This document shows, one piece after another, positions 1 to 7,022 of a stretch of 64,000 bases of DNA. A program made the translations under genes and the position numbers. The DNA comes from Streptomyces sp. Mut1 (GTDB lineage Bacteria; Actinomycetota; Actinomycetes; Streptomycetales; Streptomycetaceae): positions 5,467,501 to 5,531,500 of the forward strand of contig NZ_CP120997.1 of assembly GCF_030719295.1 (NCBI RefSeq), written 5' to 3'. How positions within the stretch are numbered: position 1 is the stretch's first letter; every line of letters starts with the position of its first letter. Below the pieces are notes generated by a model that was not told where the DNA came from, ran no database searches, and saw only the letters and a list, made by a program, of their open reading frames with translations.

Positions 1-1112
1 AGAACAAGTACTCCGAGGGGTACCCCGGCAAGCGCTACTACGAGGGCCAGCAGGTCATCGACCAGGTCGAGACCCTCACCGCCGAGCGCGCCCGCGCCCT
101 CTTCGGCATGGACCACGCCAACGTCCAGCCGTACTCCGGCTCACCCGCCAACCTCGCCGTCTACCTGGCCTTCCTCAAGCCCGGCGACACCGTGCTCGGC
201 ATGTCCCTGCCGATGGGCGGCCACCTCACGCACGGCTGGGGCGTCTCCGCCACCGGCACCTGGTTCAACGGCGTCCAGTACGGCGTGCGCCGCGACACCG
301 GCCGCGTCGACCTGGACGAGGTCCGCGACCTGGCCCTCGCCGAGCGGCCGAAGCTGATCTTCTGCGGCGGCACCGCCGTGCCCCGCGAGATCGACTTCGC
401 GGGCTTCGCGGAGATCGCCCGCGAGGTGGGCGCGGTCCTGGTCGCCGACATCGCCCACATCGCGGGCCTGATCGCGGGCGGCGCCCACCCCTCGCCCGCC
501 CCGTACGTGGACGTCGTCTCCACCACCACCCACAAGACCCTGCGCGGCCCGCGCGGCGCGATGCTGCTCAGCCGCGTCGAGCACGCCCGCGCCCTGGACC
601 GCGCCGTCTTCCCCGGTCTCCAGGGCGGCCCGCACAACCAGACCACGGCCGCCATCGGCGTCGCCCTGAACGAGGCGGCCACCCCGGCGTTCTGCTCCTA
701 CGCCCACAGGGTGGTCGCCAACGCGCGAGCACTGGGCGGGGAACTGGCCGCCCGGGGCTTCGACCTGGTCTCCGGCGGCACCGACAACCACCTGCTCCTG
801 GTGGACCTCACCAGCAAGGACATCCCCGGCAAGACCGCCGCCAAGGCCCTCGACCGCGCCGGCATCGTCGTCAACTACAACGCCGTCCCCTACGACCCCC
901 GCAAGCCCTTCGACCCTTCCGGCATCCGCATCGGCACCCCGGCGCTCACCTCGCGGGGCGTCCCCGGGTCGGAGATGGCGGCCGTCGCGGAGTGGATCGA
1001 CCGCGTGATCACGGCTGCCCGCGCGGGCGACGAGGCCACGATCGGCGCGGTGCGGGCCGAGGTGAAGGAACTGATGGCCGGGTACCCGGCCCCGGGGTTG
1101 CCGGTCGCCTGA
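1..1112 (+). CDS. glyA: Serine hydroxymethyltransferase (5' end cut off by window)
   Basis: PLP-dependent enzyme that interconverts serine plus tetrahydrofolate and glycine plus methylene-tetrahydrofolate, feeding one-carbon metabolism in the cytoplasm. The frame is open from base 3 and begins with the family signature NKYSEGYPGKRYY, so about 50 N-terminal residues lie outside the window. The PLP-binding lysine sits in STTTHKTLRGPRG (near base 530), and the folate-site region VFPGLQGGPHNQ follows. The C-terminus (GIRIGTPALTSRG) is complete. A perfect hairpin follows the stop and separates it from convergent regulator genes. Very secure as SHMT; whether it is the only glyA copy cannot be told here. 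Confidence 0.95.
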   Translation, partial: NKYSEGYPGKRYYEGQQVIDQVETLTAERARALFGMDHANVQPYSGSPANLAVYLAFLKPGDTVLGMSLPMGGHLTHGWGVSATGTWFNGVQYGVRRDTGRVDLDEVRDLALAERPKLIFCGGTAVPREIDFAGFAEIAREVGAVLVADIAHIAGLIAGGAHPSPAPYVDVVSTTTHKTLRGPRGAMLLSRVEHARALDRAVFPGLQGGPHNQTTAAIGVALNEAATPAFCSYAHRVVANARALGGELAARGFDLVSGGTDNHLLLVDLTSKDIPGKTAAKALDRAGIVVNYNAVPYDPRKPFDPSGIRIGTPALTSRGVPGSEMAAVAEWIDRVITAARAGDEATIGAVRAEVKELMAGYPAPGLPVA

Positions 1113-1128
1113 CGCGGCGCGCATGACT

Positions 1129-1162
1129 GTGCCCCGCACCGGAGTCGACCGGTGCGGGGCAC
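1129..1162. terminator. Bidirectional hairpin between glyA and the DUF397 gene
   Basis: Perfect 14-bp stem (GTGCCCCGCACCGG, 1129-1142, against its complement at 1149-1162) with a 6-nt loop. It lies between convergent stop codons. There is no U-tract, which is usual for Streptomyces terminators. Confidence 0.75.
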
Positions 1163-1172
1163 GGCTTGGGGC

Positions 1173-1418
1173 TCAGCCCCGGGCGGCGTACGTGACGAAC
1201 TCGCCCCACGCGGCGGGGGAGAGGGCGAGTTCGGGGCTGTGCTGGTCCTTGGAGTCCCGGACATGGACGGCGGCGGGGCAGGCGGCGACCTCGACGCAGC
1301 TGTCGCCCTCCGAGCCGCTGTAGCTGGACTTGTGCCAATCCATTGCCACCTCGACGCAGGCGTCGCCCTGAGAGCCGCTGTAACTGCTCTTGAACCAGGT
1401 CAGGCCGGACGTGCTCAT
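1173..1418 (-). CDS. DUF397 protein with a duplicated N-terminal motif
   Basis: An 81-residue DUF397 family protein, the usual partner of XRE/DUF5753 regulators in Streptomyces; some characterised pairs affect development or antibiotic production. The family signature is present twice, as FKSSYSGSQGDACVEVA (about residues 9-25) and HKSSYSGSEGDSCVEVA (29-45), then once only the C-terminal part (VRDSKD...PAAWGEFV). The repeat has an exact 60-bp DNA period, so it is a recent in-frame partial duplication. The start ATG overlaps the stop of the upstream XRE gene by four bases (ATGA), implying translational coupling. The molecular role is not established; antagonism of the partner regulator is a common proposal. 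Confidence 0.88.
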   Translation of the reverse strand: MSTSGLTWFKSSYSGSQGDACVEVAMDWHKSSYSGSEGDSCVEVAACPAAVHVRDSKDQHSPELALSPAAWGEFVTYAARG

Positions 1419-2278
1419 AGCGCTCCTCGCATTCGCTTCAGCAGGCTCAGCGAGTCCTCGGGAGTCAGAGCCTGTGAACGCAGTTTCGCATACCGCTGCT
1501 GGAGGATGCTGATCTCTTTCGGATCGGAGATCAGCCGCCCGTTCTGCTGGCCCTCCGAGTAGGCGAACCATCGGTGTTCGGGCGTTTCCGCCAGCAGGAT
1601 CGGGCCATCCGTGCCTGCGTGGTGTGGCTGACGCATGGGCATGATCTGAAACTCCACGTTCCAGTTTCCCTCGATCAACTCGATCAAGTGGTCGAGGAGT
1701 TCGCGCGTGACGTCGTCCCCGCCCGTGTGTCGCTCCAGCACCGACTGCTCCACGATGAAGCTGACGGCGGTAGGCGGCTTCCGGTTTACGGACAGCAGTT
1801 CTTGACGGGCCATCCGTGCCGCGATCCGCTCTTCCAGCTCCTCCGGGTCCGGCAGGGGTGGGACGTCGAGCGAGATGGCCCGCGCGTACGCCTCGGTCTG
1901 CAACAGGCCCGGGATCACCCGGCAGTCGTACGTGTAGAGGCTGATCGCCGTCGCCTCCAGGCGTGCCCACTGCACGAACCAACTCGCGAGACCGGCCTGC
2001 CGGGTCAGATACGGTGCGGCCTTGCGAAGGGCACCCGTGTTGCCGAGGGCCGGCTCCGCGCTCTCTACGAAGCCGCGCTCCGGCCAGCGGCGGCCCTGCT
2101 CGATGGAGGCGATCGTGTGCTTCGAGTAGCCGACCAGTTTGCCGAACTCCTCGCGGCTCAGGCCCGCGTGTTCGCGTAGGGCATGGACGACCGCGCCGAA
2201 CGTACGCAGACTGTCCGAAGCCTCCGGCTCCGTACCGCCCGCAGATCCCGTACCGCCGTCCGTGTTCCCGTAGGCCAT
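1415..2278 (-). CDS. XRE-family regulator with DUF5753 domain (WhiJ/AbaA-OrfA type)
   Basis: A 287-residue DNA-binding regulator. An N-terminal helix-turn-helix of the Cro/cI class lies around residues 25-80 (LREHAGLSREEFGKLVGYSK, then IASIEQGRRWPE). A DUF5753 domain occupies roughly residues 100-280 (YDCRVIPGLLQTEAYAR, IEGNWNVEFQIMP). I chose the ATG at 2278 because GAAAGGTGG precedes it at good spacing and the HTH begins soon after; the open frame extends further upstream but without family similarity. It is co-translated with the DUF397 gene. A perfect palindrome at 2370-2392, about 90 bp upstream, is a candidate operator. Probably a local regulator of the 1.2-5.1 kb block. Confidence 0.9.
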   Translation of the reverse strand: MAYGNTDGGTGSAGGTEPEASDSLRTFGAVVHALREHAGLSREEFGKLVGYSKHTIASIEQGRRWPERGFVESAEPALGNTGALRKAAPYLTRQAGLASWFVQWARLEATAISLYTYDCRVIPGLLQTEAYARAISLDVPPLPDPEELEERIAARMARQELLSVNRKPPTAVSFIVEQSVLERHTGGDDVTRELLDHLIELIEGNWNVEFQIMPMRQPHHAGTDGPILLAETPEHRWFAYSEGQQNGRLISDPKEISILQQRYAKLRSQALTPEDSLSLLKRMRGAL

Positions 2279-2369
2279 CGTGGCCACCTTTCGCGCTGCA
2301 CCCCGTCGTACCGCTTCTGACTCGGTGTCATGGTCGAGGCGGGGGCTACGTACTGTCCACCAGGCGTGT

Positions 2370-2392
2370 GCGTACGCTGACGCAGCGTACGC
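2370..2392. promoter_or_regulatory. Perfect palindrome, candidate operator of the XRE regulator
   Basis: GCGTACGCTG, a three-base centre ACG, then CAGCGTACGC: ten-base arms without mismatch. It is midway between the divergent XRE and EcsC-like starts. A close relative of the same length (GCGTAC, 11 bases, GTACGC) lies at 4592-4614 upstream of the RsbW-like gene. Confidence 0.6.
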
Positions 2393-2475
2393 GCTGCGGG
2401 CCTGGTGCGAACGGGGATTTCGGCGTTGCGTGCGAAGTGCCGTGCCGGGGCGTCGACCACCTGTACGTTCCCGCC

Positions 2476-3327
2476 ATGGACATGGACAAAACGAGCGAGA
2501 ACGCGGAGTCGCGGTTCTCCGCTCTCCTCGCCGCTGGGGCGAAGCTTCCGGGCGTGCGGATCGACCGGCAGGCGTACCTCCGGACGGCATTGCGCCGTCA
2601 CTGCTCGGAGGAGGACGTACGCAAGGCGGTCGAGGAGACCCCGGCGGCGGCGGGCATCCCTGTGGACGTTCTGGAACGGGTGGCGAACGAGGCGATCCGC
2701 TACGAAACCGCCAAGGTGAGCGCGATATCCGCAGCCACCGGGCTTCCCGGGGCTCTCGCCATACCGGCTACGGTGCCCGCCGATCTCGCCCAGTACGTCG
2801 GTCACATGCTGCGCATCGCGCAGAAGCTCGCCTACCTTTACAGCTGGCCCGATCTGTTCTCGGGCGAAGATGACGTCGATGACGCGACCAGGAGCATGCT
2901 CACGCTCTTCTTCGGGGTCATGTTCGGGACCCAGTCCGCGAACGTGGCCGTGGGGAAGGTGGCCGAGGCGATATCCAAGGAGGTCGCCAAGAAGCTGCCG
3001 CAGAAGGCGCTGACCAAGGGTGTCGTCTATCCGGTCGTGAAGAACATCGCCGCACATCTCGGCGTCAAGATGACGAAGCAGACGTTCGCCAAGTCCGTCT
3101 CGAAGGCTGTTCCCGTCGTCGGGGCCGTGGTGTCCGGCGGGTTCACCCTGGCGACCTTCCTCCCCATGGCGAAGAGACTCAAGAAGCATCTCTCCGGCCT
3201 GGAACTCGCCGCGCCGACCGGGCAGGTCATCGTGGGCGAGACCGTGCCGGCCACGGACGAGGCGAACATCCCGAAGCAGGCTCGCGATTGGCGGCTGGTG
3301 CGGCGCCGGAAGGAAGTCGAGGGGTGA
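2476..3327 (+). CDS. Putative EcsC-family protein
   Basis: A 283-residue protein that I assign tentatively to the EcsC family. A Gly/Ala/Pro-rich hydrophobic stretch (ATGLPGALAIPATVPADLAQ, residues ~80-100) is followed by LRIAQKLAYLYSWPDL. A basic segment (KLPQKALTKGVVYP) and a second hydrophobic hairpin (SKAVPVVGAVVSGGF) come near residue 215. The C-terminus is charged. EcsC-like proteins are poorly understood and membrane-associated. The ATG at 2476 is followed by a second at 2482, so the start is uncertain by two residues. It is transcribed divergently from the XRE gene, across the 2370 palindrome. No enzymatic function can be inferred. Confidence 0.6.
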   Translation: MDMDKTSENAESRFSALLAAGAKLPGVRIDRQAYLRTALRRHCSEEDVRKAVEETPAAAGIPVDVLERVANEAIRYETAKVSAISAATGLPGALAIPATVPADLAQYVGHMLRIAQKLAYLYSWPDLFSGEDDVDDATRSMLTLFFGVMFGTQSANVAVGKVAEAISKEVAKKLPQKALTKGVVYPVVKNIAAHLGVKMTKQTFAKSVSKAVPVVGAVVSGGFTLATFLPMAKRLKKHLSGLELAAPTGQVIVGETVPATDEANIPKQARDWRLVRRRKEVEG

Positions 3328-3330
3328 TCG

Positions 3331-3428
3331 CCGCTCGGATCTCGGGTCTCGGATCTCGGGTCTCGACTCTTGGGTCCCGGGCCGTGTGTTCGGGGTGCCT
3401 TGGGCTTCGAGATCCGAGATCCGAGCGG
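3331..3428. repeat. Long inverted repeat with internal direct repeats
   Basis: Arms at 3331-3351 and 3408-3428 are complementary over 21 bases with a single mismatch that would be G-U in RNA. The intervening loop is 56 nt. The left arm runs into tandem copies of GGATCTCGGGTCTC. It starts three bases after the EcsC-like stop and may act as its terminator. Confidence 0.65.
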
Positions 3429-3564
3429 TGCTTTACATCCGGCGGGGAGGGCGGGGAAAGGAAACCCTCCCACCCTTCCCGCCCCGTCACGGCCAGCAAG
3501 TATGACTAATAGTGAGCGAGTTGCAGCGGAAAGTCGCGACTGCTTACGGTGCCCCCAACGAAAC

Positions 3565-3599
3565 GACCCCGACGCGGTGTTAGCGCACCGGCCGGGGTC
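3565..3599 (+). promoter_or_regulatory. Hairpin in the leader of the HTH/zinc-ribbon gene
   Basis: GACCCC...GCGGTG, loop TTAGCG, CACCG...GGGGTC. The element ends 36 bases before the ATG at 3636, so it is either a terminator for upstream transcription or a leader hairpin. The rest of the 3429-3635 gap shows no gene. Confidence 0.5.
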
Positions 3600-3635
3600 T
3601 GACCCAAGATCGACACCCAATGAAAGACCGATCTC

Positions 3636-4589
3636 ATGGCTGCCCAGCACTTTAGCCCCGCCCTCTCCGCGCCCGAAGCCCCGCGCCCGCACCGCACGGC
3701 CAACTCCGGCTACGGCAAGCAGGCCGTCCCCGGTCAAGGCCCCTCCCAACCCGCCGACTTCGCCGCCCTGCCCGAACGTGAGCGGTACGTCGCGGCTTAC
3801 GTCGACCGCCTCCCCGAGGGCGCCGCCATGGACATCAAGTCGCTGGCCAAGGACCTCCCCCTGTACGGCCAGATGGCCATCGGCTCCGCCCTGCGTGCCC
3901 TCGCCGTGGCCGGACACCTGCGCCGCGTACGACGCCGGGTCGAAGGGGAGGGTACGAGCCGGTGGGTGACGTACACCTACTGGTCCCGGACCGCCCGCGA
4001 CAACGAGTGGTGGATCACCGTGCTCTCCGGCTCGGCCGCCGCCCCGCATGCGGAGCCGGTGTACGTACCCTGGCGGCCCACCACCGAGGGCCCCGCCCCC
4101 GAGCCGCCCGCGCCCCTGCCGTCGGAAGCTGCCGCCGCACCTCCGCAGTCGGGAGCCATCGCCGCACCCTCCGCCGCCTACCTCGCCCTCGCCGGACTCG
4201 GCCGCCGTGAACCCCGGCTGGCGCTCTCCGCCGCCGACTGCGCCGCCCTGGAACCGCTCGCCGCCGCCTGGTTCGCACGCGGTGTCGGCGCCGAGCACCT
4301 GACGTCGGCGCTCACCGCCGGGCTGCCGGAGGCCGTCAGGCACCCGCTCGGCCTGGTGCGCCGCCGCCTCGCCGACAAGATGCCGCCGCACCTACCGGAC
4401 GCGACGGGCCCCGCGAGCGGGCTCCGGGTGGAGTGCGTCGAATGTGGCCGCCCCGGCCCGGCGGACGCCCTCCCGGACGGCCTCTGCCGCCCGTGCCGGG
4501 TCTCGCACACGCCGTCCGTGACCCCGGACGGCGCCCATGGGGTCTCGGCCCGCGTCGCCGGGCTCCGGGGGCTGATGCGGACACCCTGA
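3636..4589 (+). CDS. Helix-turn-helix protein with C-terminal zinc ribbon
   Basis: A 317-residue protein of a Streptomyces-typical family. Residues ~45-110 resemble a winged helix (LPEGAAMDIKSLAKDLPLYG, then LRALAVAGHLRRVRRRV), followed by WVTYTYWSRTARDNEWW. A Pro/Ala-rich linker follows. The C-terminus carries two CxxC pairs (CVEC near residue 268 and CRPC near 287) that would bind one zinc. I infer a DNA-binding regulator; no target is known. It starts at the ATG 36 bases after a hairpin, and the next gene, an RsbW-like ATPase, follows with its own upstream palindrome. Confidence 0.7.
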   Translation: MAAQHFSPALSAPEAPRPHRTANSGYGKQAVPGQGPSQPADFAALPERERYVAAYVDRLPEGAAMDIKSLAKDLPLYGQMAIGSALRALAVAGHLRRVRRRVEGEGTSRWVTYTYWSRTARDNEWWITVLSGSAAAPHAEPVYVPWRPTTEGPAPEPPAPLPSEAAAAPPQSGAIAAPSAAYLALAGLGRREPRLALSAADCAALEPLAAAWFARGVGAEHLTSALTAGLPEAVRHPLGLVRRRLADKMPPHLPDATGPASGLRVECVECGRPGPADALPDGLCRPCRVSHTPSVTPDGAHGVSARVAGLRGLMRTP

Positions 4590-4591
4590 GT

Positions 4592-4614
4592 GCGTACGCT
4601 CACCCTGAGTACGC
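4592..4614. promoter_or_regulatory. Second copy of the palindromic operator-like element
   Basis: GCGTAC, 11 bases, GTACGC, matching 19 of 23 positions of the palindrome at 2370-2392. It ends 46 bases before the ATG of the RsbW-like gene, a position suited to control of that gene. Confidence 0.5.
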
Positions 4615-4660
4615 GGCTGATCACTGGTGCGGGGTGTGGGCGTACCGCCAGATTGGGAGC

Positions 4661-5113
4661 ATGACACCACTGCCCATCGCGGTCGCCCCCCAAGCTCCGG
4701 CCACCGCAAGCGTGTTCACCCAGCGCTTCAGCTCCACCCCGCGCGGCGCCCGGCTCGCCCGGCGGCTCGCCCTGCACCAGCTCGACGCCTGGGGCGTGCC
4801 GCACGGCACCACGGCATCCGACACCGTCGCCGTGCTCGTCGCCGAACTCGCCGCCAACGCCGTCACGCACGGCCGCGTCCCCGGCCGGGACTTCGAGCTG
4901 GTCGTCCGGCTCGCCGGCCGCACCCTCCGCATCGAGGTCTCCGACGCCCGGGGCGAACGCCGCCCGCCCGCCGGGGGCCTGGCCGAGCCCGCCCCGCTCG
5001 CCGAGGAGGGCCGGGGGCTGCTCCTGGTGGGCGCGCTCGCCGACAGATGGGAGGTGCTGGACCGCGCCTGCGTCGGCAAGACGGTCGTGGCCGAACTGGA
5101 CCTGCCGCTCTGA
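4661..5113 (+). CDS. ATP-binding protein, RsbW/anti-sigma kinase-like (HATPase_c_2)
   Basis: A 150-residue GHKL-fold ATPase domain of the type used as anti-sigma factor kinases. Visible motifs are the N-box (DTVAVLVAELAANAVTHGR, residues ~49-68), a G1-like segment (LRIEVSDARGERRP) and a G2-like segment (EEGRGLLLVGALADRW). The chosen ATG follows GGGAGC. In Streptomyces such short ATPases often sit beside XRE/DUF397 pairs, as in abaA-like loci, which fits the genes just upstream. No sigma factor is adjacent, so the partner is unknown. The palindrome at 4592-4614 suggests shared control with the XRE gene. Confidence 0.85.
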   Translation: MTPLPIAVAPQAPATASVFTQRFSSTPRGARLARRLALHQLDAWGVPHGTTASDTVAVLVAELAANAVTHGRVPGRDFELVVRLAGRTLRIEVSDARGERRPPAGGLAEPAPLAEEGRGLLLVGALADRWEVLDRACVGKTVVAELDLPL

Positions 5114-5166
5114 CGGTGGACTGCGGGTACCGCATGCCAAAAGCGGGGAACGGGAGTCGAGGATTA

Positions 5167-5194
5167 GGAAAGTTGGAATCTCGCACTTTCTTCC
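5167..5194. promoter_or_regulatory. Inverted repeat upstream of the toxin-antitoxin pair
   Basis: GAAAGT (5168-5173) and ACTTTC (5185-5190) flank 11 bases, with outer GG and CC partly extending the symmetry. It lies about 60 bases before the antitoxin start, a plausible autoregulatory operator since AbrB-type antitoxins bind such sites. Confidence 0.4.
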
Positions 5195-5252
5195 ATCTCC
5201 AGGTACTCTGAATCCACGAGGTAGACACGGGGTGCGGAGAGGGAGGTCACTC

Positions 5253-5546
5253 ATGGCTGCGACCACGTTCCATGCCGGCGTACGCGACAAGGGGCAGTTG
5301 ACGCTGCCCGCAGGGGTCCGCGAGGCGCTGGGAGTCTCCCCGGGTGACGAGCTTGAGTTCGCCATCAACGACGACGGAGTCGTCGAGGTGCACGGACTGC
5401 GGAAGATCCGCACGGACCAGGCGTGGTTCTGGACGGAGCGGTGGCAGGCGGGTGAGCGTCAGGCGAGCGAGGACATCGCAGTCGGGCGCACCACCCGGCA
5501 CGAGGACGTGGACGAGATGTTCGCGCACCTCGCCGAGGAGAACTGA
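5253..5546 (+). CDS. AbrB/MazE/SpoVT-type antitoxin
   Basis: A 97-residue antitoxin. The N-terminal swapped-hairpin DNA-binding domain reads VRDKGQLTLPAGVREALGVS, then PGDELEFAINDDGVVEVHGL. The C-terminal half (WFWTERWQAGERQASEDIAV) should wrap the toxin. The ATG at 5253 is preceded by GGGAGGT at proper spacing, better than the upstream in-frame start at 5232. It lies 21 bases ahead of the toxin gene in the same direction, the classical antitoxin-first order. Expected to neutralise the downstream toxin and repress the operon. Confidence 0.88.
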   Translation: MAATTFHAGVRDKGQLTLPAGVREALGVSPGDELEFAINDDGVVEVHGLRKIRTDQAWFWTERWQAGERQASEDIAVGRTTRHEDVDEMFAHLAEEN

Positions 5547-5567
5547 CCCCGCCCCCTGGGAGGCCCA

Positions 5568-5885
5568 TTGCCGACATTCGAGACGACCGCTCGCTTCGAC
5601 CGTGACTTCAAGAAGCTCCTCCCCGAGGAGCGGGCACGGTTCCAGGACTGCGTTCGGAAGAAGTTCGTGCCGGACGTGACCAACGGGCGGTTTCGGCCCG
5701 GCCTCCGGGTCAAGCCGGTCCAGGGAGTGCCACTCCCCACCGGCGCACGTCCCGTCATGGAGATGACCTGGGCGCCCGACGGGCGTGCCACCTGGCAGTA
5801 CGCGGACGAGGTCCGCGCGGGTGAGCCGCATATCGTGTGGCGTCGAGTCGGCGGGCACGAGATCTTCGATCCCGGTCCCGCTTGA
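5568..5885 (+). CDS. RelE/ParE-like type II toxin
   Basis: A 105-residue small basic protein with the helical start (TARFDRDFKKLLPEERARFQ) and strand-rich end (WQYADEV, HIVWRRVGGHEIF) of the RelE/ParE superfamily. Members are mRNA interferases or gyrase poisons, and sequence alone does not say which. The only well-placed start is TTG at 5568, five bases after GGGAGG. The weak start may lower toxin yield relative to the ATG-started antitoxin. A perfect terminator hairpin follows seven bases after the stop. Assignment relies on size, fold pattern and the antitoxin neighbour. Confidence 0.8.
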   Translation: MPTFETTARFDRDFKKLLPEERARFQDCVRKKFVPDVTNGRFRPGLRVKPVQGVPLPTGARPVMEMTWAPDGRATWQYADEVRAGEPHIVWRRVGGHEIFDPGPA

Positions 5886-5891
5886 GGGGCA

Positions 5892-5921
5892 GAGGGCCGC
5901 ACGTTGTGACGTGCGGCCCTC
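5892..5921 (+). terminator. Terminator of the toxin-antitoxin operon
   Basis: Perfect 13-bp stem GAGGGCCGCACGT / ACGTGCGGCCCTC with a TGTG loop, starting seven bases after the toxin stop. Confidence 0.85.
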
Positions 5922-5978
5922 GATGTTTCCGCCGCCGGTCGTCGGCCCCGGCAGACGGTCGGTGCCCGGACGAACGCG

Positions 5979-6018
5979 AAGACCCCGACCTCAGCTCTTC
6001 CGCTGACGGCGGGGTCTT
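5979..6018. terminator. Second hairpin downstream of the toxin gene
   Basis: AAGACCCCG (5979-5987) pairs with CGGGGTCTT (6010-6018), with an inner TCAGC/GCTGA stem. The T/A-flanked outer arms suit a bidirectional terminator. Bases 6019-6165 contain no gene I can support. Confidence 0.6.
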
Positions 6019-6165
6019 TGTGCCTTCGTGAGGTGCCCCCGCATTGCCGCACGGGCCGGGCGATCTGCCTCTGGCGGCGCACTGGGGCCCGGAGGACCTG
6101 GTCCGTGCCTGGCGGTAGCCGGGGAAGGGGGCCGGGGGCCACGGATCCTCCGGCATGGAACAAGA

Positions 6166-6201
6166 AAGCCTCTGACTTGCATTTCTGCAGGTCAGAGGCT
6201 T
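6166..6201 (-). terminator. Intrinsic terminator of tRNA-Arg
   Basis: Outer 11-bp stem AAGCCTCTGAC / GTCAGAGGCTT with an inner TGCA pair. Read on the minus strand it follows the tRNA 3' end by about 20 bases and is followed by a U-rich tail (TTCTTGTT). Confidence 0.85.
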
Positions 6202-6221
6202 CTTTAGCACTTCTCGCGAAG

Positions 6222-6293
6222 TGCCCCCGGCAGGATTCGAACCTGCGCACCCGGCTCCGGAGGCCGATGCTCTATCCCCTGAGCTACGGGGGC
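6222..6293 (-). tRNA. tRNA-Arg (anticodon CCG)
   Basis: Cloverleaf on the minus strand: acceptor GCCCCCG pairing with CGGGGGC, D-arm GCTC...GAGC, anticodon stem TCGGC/GCCGG with loop CTCCGGA (anticodon CCG, reading CGG), T-loop GGTTCGAATCC. CCA is not encoded, as usual in Streptomyces. CGG is a common arginine codon here. A protein derived from ArgS (nrtL) lies 730 bases away on the opposite strand. Confidence 0.96.
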
Positions 6294-6489
6294 GTATCGC
6301 TGTGCTGCTCGGCGACGGGTGAAACACTACCAGCTTCCTCGGGGTGCCCGTGAACAGGTATTCCGCGTCATCGCGCGGGGTCCGGCCGCCCGTCGCACAC
6401 ACATCCGGCCAACCTCTGCGGCCCTCGTCCGTGGGACGGAAGTGGGCAAAACCCGGACGCAGCCCCTCCGCTCCGCCTACTCTCGAAGG

Positions 6490-6924
6490 GTGTCAGGGGC
6501 ATGCGGCCGCGTGCTTGTTGTCGACGACAACAAGGTCATCCGGCAGTTGATCAGGGTCAACCTTGAGCTTGAGGGCTTCGAGGTCGTGACCGCGGGCGAT
6601 GGTGTCGAGTGTCTGGATCTGGTGCACCGGGTGCATCCCGATGTCATCACGCTCGATGTCGTCATGCCACGGCTGGACGGTCTCCAGACGGCCACCAGAC
6701 TCCGGTCCGATCCGCGCACGGGCCATCTGCCCCTCGCGATCATCAGCGCCTGCACGCCGTACGAGGTGGACAACGGGGTCGCGGCCGGTGTCGACGCGTT
6801 CCTGGCGAAGCCGTTCGAACCGAGTGAGCTGGTGCGGCTCGTGCGGCGGCTGATGGAGCGCGGGCGGCCGCCCGTCCTGGACGGCGGGCCGGGTGCCGGG
6901 CGGGCGGAGAGCGCCGCGGGCTGA
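6490..6924 (+). CDS. Stand-alone receiver-domain response regulator
   Basis: A 144-residue protein that is almost entirely a CheY-like receiver: acidic pocket VVDDN (residues ~12-16), phospho-acceptor Asp in VITLDVVMPRLDG, Thr/Ser switch position in AIISACTPYE, and the conserved Lys in FLAKPFEPSELV. There is no output domain, so it must act through protein contacts. No histidine kinase is nearby. I take GTG at 6490, just before the conserved RVLVVDDN, since upstream in-frame sequence does not look coding; the start is uncertain because the Shine-Dalgarno-like GAAGG abuts it. Confidence 0.88.
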   Translation: MSGACGRVLVVDDNKVIRQLIRVNLELEGFEVVTAGDGVECLDLVHRVHPDVITLDVVMPRLDGLQTATRLRSDPRTGHLPLAIISACTPYEVDNGVAAGVDAFLAKPFEPSELVRLVRRLMERGRPPVLDGGPGAGRAESAAG

Positions 6925-7010
6925 CCGTGCGGCGGGATCGTGACCGCCGGACGGGCCCGATGGCTGACCGCATGGCGAAACCGGTTCGCGAAAGGCCCCC
7001 CTCCCTCCCA

Positions 7011-7022
7011 TACGCTGGTCCC
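7011..7022 (+). promoter_or_regulatory. -10 element for leaderless transcription of nrtL
   Basis: TACGCT at 7011-7016 ends six bases before the GTG start and there is no Shine-Dalgarno sequence, so the mRNA probably begins at the start codon. The same geometry occurs at 38595 and 50731. Confidence 0.5.

Noticed and set aside
6319..6489. N-terminal extension of the receiver protein across the tRNA promoter region
   Set aside because: The extra 57 residues show no receiver-family similarity and overlap the region upstream of tRNA-Arg; GTG 6490 gives the standard domain boundary.
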